Shown here: piece after piece, positions 1-7,457 of the stretch
How the letters are laid out: the number at the start of each line of letters is the position of its first letter
How positions within the stretch are numbered: position 1 is the stretch's first letter
IMG/VR virus record: IMGVR_UViG_3300042869_001157
Coordinates: 1 to 64,000 of that record
Reading direction: 5' to 3' (one strand)
Origin: a virus
DNA length: 64,000 nucleotides
Translations under genes and position numbers: made by a program
The notes under the pieces: model-generated
The model's database searches: none
Seen by the model: only the letters and a program-made list of their open reading frames with translations
Told to the model about the DNA's origin: nothing

Positions 1-427
1 GCTCCATGTCATATTCACGAAGCATCTCACGATGCTTAGCAATCGCACGTTTCAAGAATTCGACCTCTTTCCACCCGTTGGAATCGAAAGCCTTACCGGT
101 CTCAATCATCGTCGTTACTTCATCAAGACGCTTTTCTACATGAAACTTAAAACGTTCTATTTTGAATTGACGATGCTTGTATTGGCTTGTTGCTTCGCTA
201 AGCATTCGGCGTGATCCAAGTTCCTGAAATCGCATTTCATCGGCGCTTCTATCCTCGTCAATGTTCCGCAATTGCTGATTTAGGTTATTCACAAGGGCAA
301 GGAGGCACTCTTGCCAACGTCCCCAGTTTTCTTTACTAAGAAGGATTCCTCTTTGAGCGGGTGAAAGTCTATTTTTTACTTCTTCCGCAACCATATAAAC
401 TATTTCATCATCTGTAATTGTTGTCAT
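1..427 (-). CDS. Hypothetical protein, 3' part outside window
   Basis: An open frame of 142 codons runs leftward from an ATG at 427 to the window edge without a stop, so the C-terminus is missing. It begins MTTITDDEIVYMVAEEV. The product is charged and mostly helical in appearance, with many Glu, Arg and Lys and no cysteine cluster or catalytic motif that I recognise. Its ATG overlaps the TGA of the upstream nuclease gene (ATGA), so it is probably translationally coupled to the recombination genes. Function unknown. That the frame is real is supported by the overlap, by the absence of stops over 427 nt and by the lack of any competing frame. Confidence 0.75.
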   Translation of the reverse strand, partial: MTTITDDEIVYMVAEEVKNRLSPAQRGILLSKENWGRWQECLLALVNNLNQQLRNIDEDRSADEMRFQELGSRRMLSEATSQYKHRQFKIERFKFHVEKRLDEVTTMIETGKAFDSNGWKEVEFLKRAIAKHREMLREYDME

Positions 428-1206
428 TTTTTCCATCCTGGACATATTGATTTATAGGCACACCAGTCGCATAGGCGTGATTTGTTATGTGGAAAATTCC
501 CAGTTTCACATGCATTTTGTATCGCATCATGTGATTCCTGAACATACTTTATTGTTTTTTCAAAGTCTTCTGCGACTAGGTGATGAGTAAAGTTAACGCC
601 GTCTTTGAGATATAACAACTGTATCTCTGTGACATTCGCAACACCGCTGTCGTTTAGTAATGTTGCATATATTTGAAGTTGAAGATATTTGTCAGCAAGC
701 CATGATTTTTTTGGGGTTTTCCCTGTTTTGTAGTCAGAAACACAAACTCCTGTTTCCGTTGTTTCAAAACGGTCAATAAAACCTTTTACCGTTGCCGTAC
801 CTATCGGTCCATTTACTTCAGATTCGATCCCTTTTACGTTGATAGTCGAAGGGTCCTCGACCTTAAATAGGTTCTCTAGACACCACCATGCCGACCAGCG
901 AAATTGCCGAATGTTATTAGGGTGGACATATCCACGGATTCTTTCTTCCCAATTAGCATTAGACCACACTTGTGCAGCAAGCATTTTTGCTGAATTCAAA
1001 TTTCTTTCCTCGGGAGGAAGGACATAGAACTCTTCTAATGTTTCATGGACGAAGTTCCCTAGAAGTGTCGCATCTGACGGCTTATCGGGGATGCCATCAA
1101 TTTTGTTATATTTAAATTTTAGAGGACATTGATGGAACGTCCCCATTGATGAAGCAGATAGATACGGCGGAGGAGTATAAGGGGGTCCTTGCTGATTCCC
1201 GCTCAT
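424..1206 (-). CDS. RecB/Cas4-like PD-(D/E)XK nuclease
   Basis: A 260-residue protein of the PDDEXK_1 (RecB nuclease domain, Cas4-like) superfamily. The N-terminal LSASSMGTFHQCPLKFKY segment is the typical opening with the first cluster cysteine. The core contains GFIDRFE, then SDYKTGK (the D...D-x-K active-site pattern) and the QLQIYATLL helix (QxxxY). Three more cysteines close the protein in LCDWCAYKSICPGW, so a 4Fe-4S cluster held by one N-terminal and three C-terminal cysteines is likely, as in AddB and Cas4. Known family members are DNA exonucleases that make single-stranded tails. The gene follows the Rad52-like gene with an ATGA overlap, which suggests a nuclease plus annealing-protein recombination pair. 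Confidence 0.88.
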   Translation of the reverse strand: MSGNQQGPPYTPPPYLSASSMGTFHQCPLKFKYNKIDGIPDKPSDATLLGNFVHETLEEFYVLPPEERNLNSAKMLAAQVWSNANWEERIRGYVHPNNIRQFRWSAWWCLENLFKVEDPSTINVKGIESEVNGPIGTATVKGFIDRFETTETGVCVSDYKTGKTPKKSWLADKYLQLQIYATLLNDSGVANVTEIQLLYLKDGVNFTHHLVAEDFEKTIKYVQESHDAIQNACETGNFPHNKSRLCDWCAYKSICPGWKK

Positions 1207-2027
1207 CCCTCAAACTCTGATCCAGGGAATGAAATACGAGTAGATTCCTCAATAAGAGCCATAATGTCCTGCATTGTTGCTGTCTCGGGGGAAGGCTTTG
1301 GGCGACCGCCAGAATACTTAGTCCAAAATTCGTTCAATTTTGTTTTCTGTTCAGCAGAGAAATCTTTGCTTGCTTCACGGAACTTATTCCACAAAGCCAA
1401 AATATTCGGATCAATTTTAGGTGCATGTGCTGCATGTTCGCGTTCAATCTCTTGATTCAATGCTTCGTCTGAACGAGAAAGATATAACGCCACACCAAAC
1501 TGCTGAGCAGCCTTTTTTAAAGCATCAGAAACAGCACCCTTGAATTCATTGCCGAGGTCTACGATTTCGCCAGTCTTAGTGCGTTTAATTTTCTGTCCAC
1601 CAAAACCATCTTTCTGAATCATCCCGCCCCAATCTGAACTAGAAACTTTAAGGCGAACATGCGCAACGATGCAGTCTGGGTCTAGAGCATCTCGTTCACA
1701 TTTAATAATTTCAGAGGACCAGCCAAGAACACCGAATACACGATTTAGGCGAGCGATAACTTCACTTACAGGAATGTAAATGAGCGTTGTTGCGCCTTTC
1801 CGTAGTTCTCTTTCAACTTCTGCCGAAAATGGTTCACTTAATTCGGCATGCATTCTGTCTTGTTCTAAACGATTTCGTTCAGCGACGACCTGATCTCGCT
1901 TGTCTCTTTCTGCCCAAAATTCTTCATTTGTTTGTTCAGTATGCATATAAGTGACCTCTCCTAATGTTTCTGTTTCTATTGCGCCCGCAATATCTGATGA
2001 TTGTTTATTTCTTGGTGACTGAGGCAT
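1203..2027 (-). CDS. Rad52/Rad22-like single-strand annealing protein
   Basis: The region from about residue 68 to 195 matches the Rad52/Rad22 family pattern: PFSAEVERELRKG, then YIPVSEVIARLNRVFGVLGW, and near the end GNEFKGAVSDALKKAAQQFG. Members anneal complementary single strands during phage recombination or replication. The C-terminal 70 residues are charged and probably flexible. A GTG at 2030 and an ATG at 2027 are both possible starts; I chose 2027 because it overlaps the upstream stop as TGATG and has a purine-rich GGGAAAG just before it. It sits between a small unknown gene and the RecB-like nuclease. Confidence 0.88.
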   Translation of the reverse strand: MPQSPRNKQSSDIAGAIETETLGEVTYMHTEQTNEEFWAERDKRDQVVAERNRLEQDRMHAELSEPFSAEVERELRKGATTLIYIPVSEVIARLNRVFGVLGWSSEIIKCERDALDPDCIVAHVRLKVSSSDWGGMIQKDGFGGQKIKRTKTGEIVDLGNEFKGAVSDALKKAAQQFGVALYLSRSDEALNQEIEREHAAHAPKIDPNILALWNKFREASKDFSAEQKTKLNEFWTKYSGGRPKPSPETATMQDIMALIEESTRISFPGSEFEG

Positions 2028-2524
2028 CACACTTTCCCTTTCTTAATAACAATGCTTGTACGCCCTTCGGATGTTTCGCAATACTTGGATGGGTTAACCC
2101 CAATCTTCCCAAGTTCGCCAACTCTCCAATATGATGGTGCTGCGTAGTCAAGCATCTTAATCATCATTTCTTGTGGTGTCAAGGTAATTTCCCCAGTATC
2201 CATATCTACTGCCATTTGAGAGATTCTTGTGGCCACTTCATCGGCCAAGCCTTTGTGGTCCCATGCTTTGCGGTCGGCGCTTTGTTTGCGTTCAATCTCT
2301 GTTCCATCTGGGAGGAAAATCATTGACTGTGGCATTTTATCTGCGATAACAGTGACCATCTCATCGTAGATATAATTAATATCTCTTTTAAGATTATAGA
2401 TATGCACTAAATTTGTGCATGATTCCTCGATGACAGCACCATCTTTGGTGAGTTCTGTGCTGATGTCAGCACAAATGTCAGATAATTCTCTGCGGAATGC
2501 TTCTAGGCGTTCTAGATGAGACAT
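2027..2524 (-). CDS. Conserved-looking phage protein of unknown function
   Basis: A 165-residue protein, soluble and mostly helical in the first 75 residues, then a mixed region that includes DMDTGEITLTPQEMMIKML. An AAAGGA element lies 6 nt before the ATG. Its stop overlaps the start of the Rad52-like gene, so it belongs to the same recombination operon. I do not recognise a family. A helper of the recombination proteins is possible from context only. Confidence 0.8.
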   Translation of the reverse strand: MSHLERLEAFRRELSDICADISTELTKDGAVIEESCTNLVHIYNLKRDINYIYDEMVTVIADKMPQSMIFLPDGTEIERKQSADRKAWDHKGLADEVATRISQMAVDMDTGEITLTPQEMMIKMLDYAAPSYWRVGELGKIGVNPSKYCETSEGRTSIVIKKGKV

Positions 2525-2548
2525 TGGCGTCCTTTCGTCGTAGTGATT

Positions 2549-5020
2549 TCAGACGATGATACCAACTCTTTTGCGTTGAGGCAAGCCTAATCCTGCTAAA
2601 TATGTGAATGCACTAACGGCGGAGTCAACTTGGTCGTCGTGGTTGCATGCTTCAGGGAATGAAGACATTTCATCAAGCCAGTCTGTAAGCCAAGGCCCTC
2701 TGAGGCATCGAACGTTTCCGTTAGCGACAGCAGCAGCAAATGGTCTGGCTCGTGTTATTTTATCTCCAGTTGAACGTATGCCACCAAAATCAAATCCGTG
2801 TAAAACATTTCTCGCATACTGATCAACTAGGGCTTTGCCGGATGAACCTGGTTCTTGCTCCATTCTGATGGCGACAGTGTGTCCGTCTTCGTATGCTGTT
2901 TGAGCAATGAGTTGTTCTACTTTTTCGCCTTTGACTCTGGCTTTCTTTACGTCCAATACATATGCTACGCCACCATCGAAAAGCATCAACGTGCCTACGG
3001 TCCAGTCAGGGTCTGGGTTGGTATAACTTGGTTCTGTGGCTGCTAAGTCCCAAAATCTGACTGCTCTTGCAGATGTTGTGATTGAAGGAATATCAGAGTG
3101 ATCTACGATAACGACTGCTTCTCTGCTGAACATCGAACCAAGCGTTGTCGCCCACCAGTCACCTTCTTCTAGTCTGCGACGTTCAAGCGGGTCTAGAGCC
3201 TGGAGTGCCTGACGATATGAGTCGGCATCAATTCCTGGGTTGTCGGAAAGTTTTGAAGGAACGAAAATTCTTCCTTCTGATATTCCTTCAACAATAAATC
3301 GTTGACGAACCCAGTTGGGTGCTGGGTTGCAAGCGGATCGCATTCTTAATGGGACTTGCGATAGGGGACCAGAACCAGGGCGACGTAGACGAGAGAACAT
3401 GTATCGATAATCTGATTCACGGATTTCTGTAACTTCGTCCATCCCAATAAATTGGAATTCTGCACCCTTGTAGCGAAGGAAGTCCTGCGAGTTATTGAGG
3501 TATCCGAATGAAATTCTTGCTCCTGAAGGGAATACGGCGGTGTAGTTGTTAGCGTTCCATCTGACGTCATCAATTGTTGACATCCAATGAATGAAACGGT
3601 CCATGATGGCTCCAGGAAGAGCAAGGTCGGCATAAGTACGACGGAAAATAATTGCTGAATAACCTGGTACATCGATATATTGCATCGCCGCCATGAGGAG
3701 CGCCGACGAATTATGCGTAGGAATAAAATCCTCTGATACTAAATATAAACTATCTGGCGAAGAAACACGAATACACTTCATCGGCAGAGGACCAGTACGT
3801 TCCGCAGAAACGATATAGCGGAAGTTTGTTACGCGTCGCTCTGTCCCCAATAACGGCTCAAGACGCTCGGCTTTCCTCGTCAGACGAAACACTTGAATCT
3901 TGGCACGAAACTTTACTTTCCATGTTGGTCCATAGTCTTTGCCATTCAGTTTGGCACGACCTTCTCTAATCGTTACTTTGTGTCCAAGAGAGCGAGCAAG
4001 GTGGGCCACCCCTTCTGTCAGGCTCTGGTTTGTATTGAGAAACTCAACAGTTCCGTTCGTAAGACAATTACCGTCGGTGTCCATCAATCCTTGAAGAAGC
4101 GCCAAACGCTGTTCTTTTGAAGCCCAAAGATAATCGTGCGGAATATGCTTGTTCTTTAATAGGTTGAGTGAACGTAGTTCACCCATAAGACGACCACCGA
4201 AGTAGAAACTAGAGGCCTTATTATCAATCTTGGTCTGCATGCTTGTAAGCGTGTACCCCGCCGTCTCTATTGTCTCGACAATCGAGTCATCCATAGAGGT
4301 GATAATTGGGTTGTTCTTACTTCCATCTCCTAGCCATACGCCTAGAATATACGGGTCTATCAACAGGTCTTTCTCTGGCAACTGGAGTGGCCCACAGACA
4401 GGAATGGCATGGTTTGCCCGACCACCACGAACGGTGAGCGTAGCGACGATTTGGGCGGTGGTACGAACCGTTCCGGTTGGAGTATCCATGACCTCTGGAG
4501 GATTTAACTTGTTCCACTCCTTACGAGACTCCGATAGGAACTCTCGATGTCCGGTTGTGTGATCAGTTTTTACTCCACCCCCAACGAGCGAACGAGATTC
4601 TCTTTTGTTTCTTCGCTTCTCACGGAATTCTGGTGTTCGCTTGGTTAGGGCCTCAAGTTCACGAGCATCATATGTGAGCCAAAGATGTTCATCGTGTGCG
4701 TCTACTGTTGAACCGTCATCAAAAGTTAATTTGTATCCATCCACAATTTCAACATCTGATTCAGCAAGAACAACATGCGGGTTTCCATCACGACCAAAAA
4801 TAAAATCACCCGGTTTGATATCCCCCATTTTTACAAATCCATTAGGAGTAGGTAACACATTGTTAGTGTATATGAGTTTACCTCCGCCTGCTGCTCCGCC
4901 AAATAGGGCTTCCAATGAGTAGGTTCTTAGGAATACCTTTTGTGTCAGCGATGGTGTTTCTGGGCAAAACGGTGGCATTTTTGGTTCCAGATATTCAAGA
5001 ACTTTATTCCAATCGGGCAT
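2549..5020 (-). CDS. terL: Terminase large subunit, interrupted by an intein
   Basis: The DNA packaging motor. Removing the 389-residue intein leaves about 434 residues. The Walker A motif GGAAGGGK-SS is split between K48 and S438. Walker B appears in QFIGMDEVTEI. The RNase H-like nuclease has its acidic residues in RFWDLAATEP, IRMEQEPGSSG and NHDDQVDSAV. The start at 5020 is preceded by GGAG with 7 nt spacing. The gene is the first of the leftward operon and is divergent from the portal gene. No small terminase was recognised in the window. Splicing must occur for ATPase activity, because the insertion is inside the P-loop. Confidence 0.95.
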   Translation of the reverse strand: MPDWNKVLEYLEPKMPPFCPETPSLTQKVFLRTYSLEALFGGAAGGGKLIYTNNVLPTPNGFVKMGDIKPGDFIFGRDGNPHVVLAESDVEIVDGYKLTFDDGSTVDAHDEHLWLTYDARELEALTKRTPEFREKRRNKRESRSLVGGGVKTDHTTGHREFLSESRKEWNKLNPPEVMDTPTGTVRTTAQIVATLTVRGGRANHAIPVCGPLQLPEKDLLIDPYILGVWLGDGSKNNPIITSMDDSIVETIETAGYTLTSMQTKIDNKASSFYFGGRLMGELRSLNLLKNKHIPHDYLWASKEQRLALLQGLMDTDGNCLTNGTVEFLNTNQSLTEGVAHLARSLGHKVTIREGRAKLNGKDYGPTWKVKFRAKIQVFRLTRKAERLEPLLGTERRVTNFRYIVSAERTGPLPMKCIRVSSPDSLYLVSEDFIPTHNSSALLMAAMQYIDVPGYSAIIFRRTYADLALPGAIMDRFIHWMSTIDDVRWNANNYTAVFPSGARISFGYLNNSQDFLRYKGAEFQFIGMDEVTEIRESDYRYMFSRLRRPGSGPLSQVPLRMRSACNPAPNWVRQRFIVEGISEGRIFVPSKLSDNPGIDADSYRQALQALDPLERRRLEEGDWWATTLGSMFSREAVVIVDHSDIPSITTSARAVRFWDLAATEPSYTNPDPDWTVGTLMLFDGGVAYVLDVKKARVKGEKVEQLIAQTAYEDGHTVAIRMEQEPGSSGKALVDQYARNVLHGFDFGGIRSTGDKITRARPFAAAVANGNVRCLRGPWLTDWLDEMSSFPEACNHDDQVDSAVSAFTYLAGLGLPQRKRVGIIV
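3710..4876 (-). mobile_element. Class 3-type intein with LAGLIDADG endonuclease in TerL
   Basis: The intein spans TerL residues 49-437. It starts with Leu (LIYTNNVLPTPNGF), not Cys, Ser or Ala, and ends in PTHN before Ser. Instead of an N-terminal nucleophile it has the three residues that define class 3 inteins: Trp at intein position 66 (DEHLWLT, block B), Cys at 368 (KCIRVSSPD, block F) and Thr at 387 (PTHN, block G). The centre holds two LAGLIDADG-type helices, DPYILGVWLGDGS and ALLQGLMDTDGN, so the homing endonuclease looks intact. Known class 3 inteins start splicing at the block F cysteine. Insertion into the terminase P-loop is a common conserved target for inteins. Confidence 0.9.
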
Positions 5021-5061
5021 TGTCCACTCCAGTCAGTGTTTTATGTATTAGATTGTTCTTT

Positions 5062-5295
5062 GTGAAAACTCGTAAAAAGCGAAACAAGACAGAACCTTCT
5101 CGTATCAAGATTACATTAACTCGTTTGAGATTGTTTTTATTGCGCATCAGAACACGTACAGTAGCAGCAAATATAATGATGGTATTATTCATACTGTTGA
5201 CAAGTGTCGGTACGTTTATGTATTCTCCTGCCCTCGGGCTGGTAGTTGCTGGAGTGTGTTGTGGAATTTTTGGCATCCTGTTAGGGCTTGAGTAA
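5062..5295 (+). CDS. Small membrane protein between terL and portal
   Basis: The frame ends 3 nt before the portal ATG. Its C-terminal 45 residues are two hydrophobic segments, IMMVLFILLTSVGTFMYS and ALGLVVAGVCCGIFGILLGL, separated by a short turn, after a strongly basic Arg/Lys-rich stretch. Such short two-helix proteins are frequent beside terminase and portal genes of actinobacterial phages. The start is uncertain: GTG at 5062 keeps the basic segment, while ATG at 5176 would give only the helices. Codons before about 5020 would overlap terL on the other strand and are unlikely to be used. Function unknown. Confidence 0.6.
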   Translation: MKTRKKRNKTEPSRIKITLTRLRLFLLRIRTRTVAANIMMVLFILLTSVGTFMYSPALGLVVAGVCCGIFGILLGLE

Positions 5296-5298
5296 AAC

Positions 5299-7338
5299 AT
5301 GGCTTGGAATATTTCTAATAAATCATTAAATGGCCAGAGTGGGAAGTCACTCATTGGTCCTGGCGCTCCAGTTTCGGCAAACCCAAGTTTTGTTGGGCGT
5401 GCCTATCGTGACCCCTGGGATATTGAGCGTGCTTATCGCGAAGGAATGCAGAAAGTCACATGGGTGGCACGCTGTATCGACGCCATTGCGGGTAACCAGG
5501 CTCGCCTCCCTGTCATTCTTCGTAAAGAAAATTCTCCAATCGGTCGCATCGTTCGTGGAGAAACCGCTTCTAAATCATCATTATTGACAATTTTGAACAC
5601 AAAATCCAATATTGGTGAAAATGCGTATATTTTTAGGTATCGCCTTTCTTCTCAAATTCTTCTTGGAACTCGCGGCGCTTTTATTGAGAAAGTTCGTGGT
5701 CGTGATGGCTCAATTATTGGCCTGAACCTCCTCCCCCCTCAATCAACGGCACCTATCCCTGATCCGATTAAGTTTGTTTCTGGATATGAAGTCTTGATGC
5801 CAACTGGGGATAAAATCATCATGAATCCTGATGATGTTATTTGGGTTCGTCGTCCTCACCCGCTAGACCCATATTTGTCATTGACACCTATGGAATCTGC
5901 TGGCATTGCCATCGAAATTGAAAACTTAGCCAAACTATATAACCGCAACTACCTCCTTAATGATGGTCGTCCAGGTGGTTTATTGGTTTTGCGTGGTGAA
6001 ATTGATGACGATGATAAAGATGAGTTAAGGAACCGTTTTAGAGGAAACTTGGGTCGTGTTGGCTCAACTTCTGTTATTTCGGCTGATGATGGCGTTGATT
6101 ATGTTGATACTTCGTCAAATCCGCGTGATGCTGCCTATATTCAGATGCGTCAGATCACTAAAGAGGAAATTCTTGCTTCGTTTGGTGTTCCTGAGTCGGT
6201 TATTGGTAATGCGTCTGGTCGAACGTTTAGTAACGCTGCCGAGGAAGTGAGCGTTTTCTGGAATGAGACTATGTCTCCTCACTTGGAGATTTTGGCACGA
6301 GCACTTGATGACCTTGATGCCGAACATTATGTTGACTTTGATACTTCTGACGTTCCGTACTTGATTATCACTAAGCAGGAGCGCGAAAGATACCTGTTAG
6401 ATGAGCAGAGTCGCGGTCTTATTAGCGTCAACGAATATCGTGAAGGAACCGGTCGTAAGAAAGTTGAATCAGAGTTGGCGGACAGTCTTCTCATGAACCC
6501 CAATTTGACTCCAATCGCAAATACAACGAAACCCACCCCTCCTCCTGGTCAGGGCGGCGTGCCTATGGGTGGCGGTGCTCCTGGCGTTCCTGGGATGCCC
6601 CCTGGAATGCCTCCTGGCGCCCCCGGAATGCCTCCTGGCGCTGATGGGGCTCCTGCTCCAGATACTATGGCCGGAGCACTTATGGCAGAACAGGGTGGAA
6701 TCCCTGGTGCACCTGCTGGTTTTCCTGGAATGGGGATGCCTGGTGGTGGGGTCCCTGGAGGGCCTGAAGGTGCGATGGGTCAAATGTCAGACACTCAGCC
6801 GTTGGCTTATAAGGATGAGGGCACGGAGCGAGATACGGCGATTGTGCGCTGGGAAGAAATTTTGGATCGAAGCCTTGAGCGGGTGCTTGAACGTCAGCAG
6901 CGTGTTGTTTTGGAGAAGGTCGGTGGCAAGAAGGCTAGGGATTTCTTGAGTTCTGGTTCTTTGGACTCTGAAAGTATATTGAATAGCGATACTTGGACTA
7001 AGCAGATGGATGAGGATATTCGTCCTGTGCTTTCGGCTATTTTGAAAGACTCAAAGTCTATTTATGCAGAAAAGTCAGCGGATTATTCTGGTCCTTCGGC
7101 GTCAGATGTTCATGCACATCTTGATGCTCAGATGACTAGAATTAAGTCCATTAACGATGATACTCGCTCTCTTTTGGATATGGCTATCTTTAATTCGTTT
7201 GGAATCAAGAACGAAGAAGAACGATTGAGTGCCCTCAAAACATCTATTGTCAGCATTTATACTGATTTGTTGGTGAAGGTTCGTCCAGAGATTGCTTCGT
7301 CGGAGGCTCGCCGTGCCTGGGACTACTGTAGGCCATAG
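5299..7338 (+). CDS. HK97-type portal protein with Gly/Pro-rich insert
   Basis: Residues about 20-400 form an HK97-family portal: WVARCIDAIAGNQARLP near the N-terminus, RRPHPLDPYLSLTPMESA in the middle, and EILASFGVPESVIG plus TFSNAAEEVSVFWNETM at the end. It makes the dodecameric DNA gate of the head. Residues about 405-500 are a low-complexity Gly/Pro/Met region with collagen-like G-x-P steps. Residues about 510-679 are a separate helical domain (RWEEILDRSLERVLERQQ) of unknown role. At 679 residues it is longer than typical 400-500 residue HK97 portals. The next gene is the protease-headed polyprotein. Confidence 0.93.
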   Translation: MAWNISNKSLNGQSGKSLIGPGAPVSANPSFVGRAYRDPWDIERAYREGMQKVTWVARCIDAIAGNQARLPVILRKENSPIGRIVRGETASKSSLLTILNTKSNIGENAYIFRYRLSSQILLGTRGAFIEKVRGRDGSIIGLNLLPPQSTAPIPDPIKFVSGYEVLMPTGDKIIMNPDDVIWVRRPHPLDPYLSLTPMESAGIAIEIENLAKLYNRNYLLNDGRPGGLLVLRGEIDDDDKDELRNRFRGNLGRVGSTSVISADDGVDYVDTSSNPRDAAYIQMRQITKEEILASFGVPESVIGNASGRTFSNAAEEVSVFWNETMSPHLEILARALDDLDAEHYVDFDTSDVPYLIITKQERERYLLDEQSRGLISVNEYREGTGRKKVESELADSLLMNPNLTPIANTTKPTPPPGQGGVPMGGGAPGVPGMPPGMPPGAPGMPPGADGAPAPDTMAGALMAEQGGIPGAPAGFPGMGMPGGGVPGGPEGAMGQMSDTQPLAYKDEGTERDTAIVRWEEILDRSLERVLERQQRVVLEKVGGKKARDFLSSGSLDSESILNSDTWTKQMDEDIRPVLSAILKDSKSIYAEKSADYSGPSASDVHAHLDAQMTRIKSINDDTRSLLDMAIFNSFGIKNEEERLSALKTSIVSIYTDLLVKVRPEIASSEARRAWDYCRP

Positions 7339-7370
7339 TTTCCGTAAACTAAAACACTTTCCGTAAACTA
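7337..7370 (+). repeat. Two 13-bp direct repeats, each palindromic in part
   Basis: The 119-nt gap between portal and the giant gene contains TTTCCGTAAACTA at 7339-7351 and again at 7358-7370, 19 bp apart, about two helical turns. The first copy is inside the inverted repeat AGTTT-ccgt-AAACT (7337-7350). Spacing and symmetry suggest an operator for a dimeric protein. No binding protein can be named. Confidence 0.55.
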
Positions 7371-7420
7371 ATTTATATTTGGCCGAAAAATACTTAACAG
7401 TTGCATTAAACCATTAGCCA

Positions 7421-7452
7421 CTTAACTATTATGGTACAAGATAGTTAAGGAG
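7421..7452 (+). promoter_or_regulatory. Hairpin touching the Shine-Dalgarno of the giant gene
   Basis: CTTAACTAT (7421-7429) pairs perfectly with ATAGTTAAG (7441-7449) across an 11-nt loop. The right arm includes the first bases of the AAGGAG Shine-Dalgarno (7447-7452), which lies 5 nt before the ATG at 7458. As RNA it could reduce translation initiation; as DNA it could be an operator. An AT-rich stretch before it (TTGCAT at 7401, TATTAT at 7428) may hold a promoter, but the spacing is poor. Confidence 0.5.
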
Positions 7453-7457
7453 CCCTA

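Noticed and set aside
2549-5020. A frameshift or chimeric join in terL because the P-loop is interrupted
   Set aside because: The insertion is in frame, bounded by intein block motifs and ends in PTHN-S; it is an intein.
4915-5061. Use of the full 126-codon frame for the small membrane protein
   Set aside because: Most of these codons overlap terL on the opposite strand and the phage-like hydrophobic part begins later.
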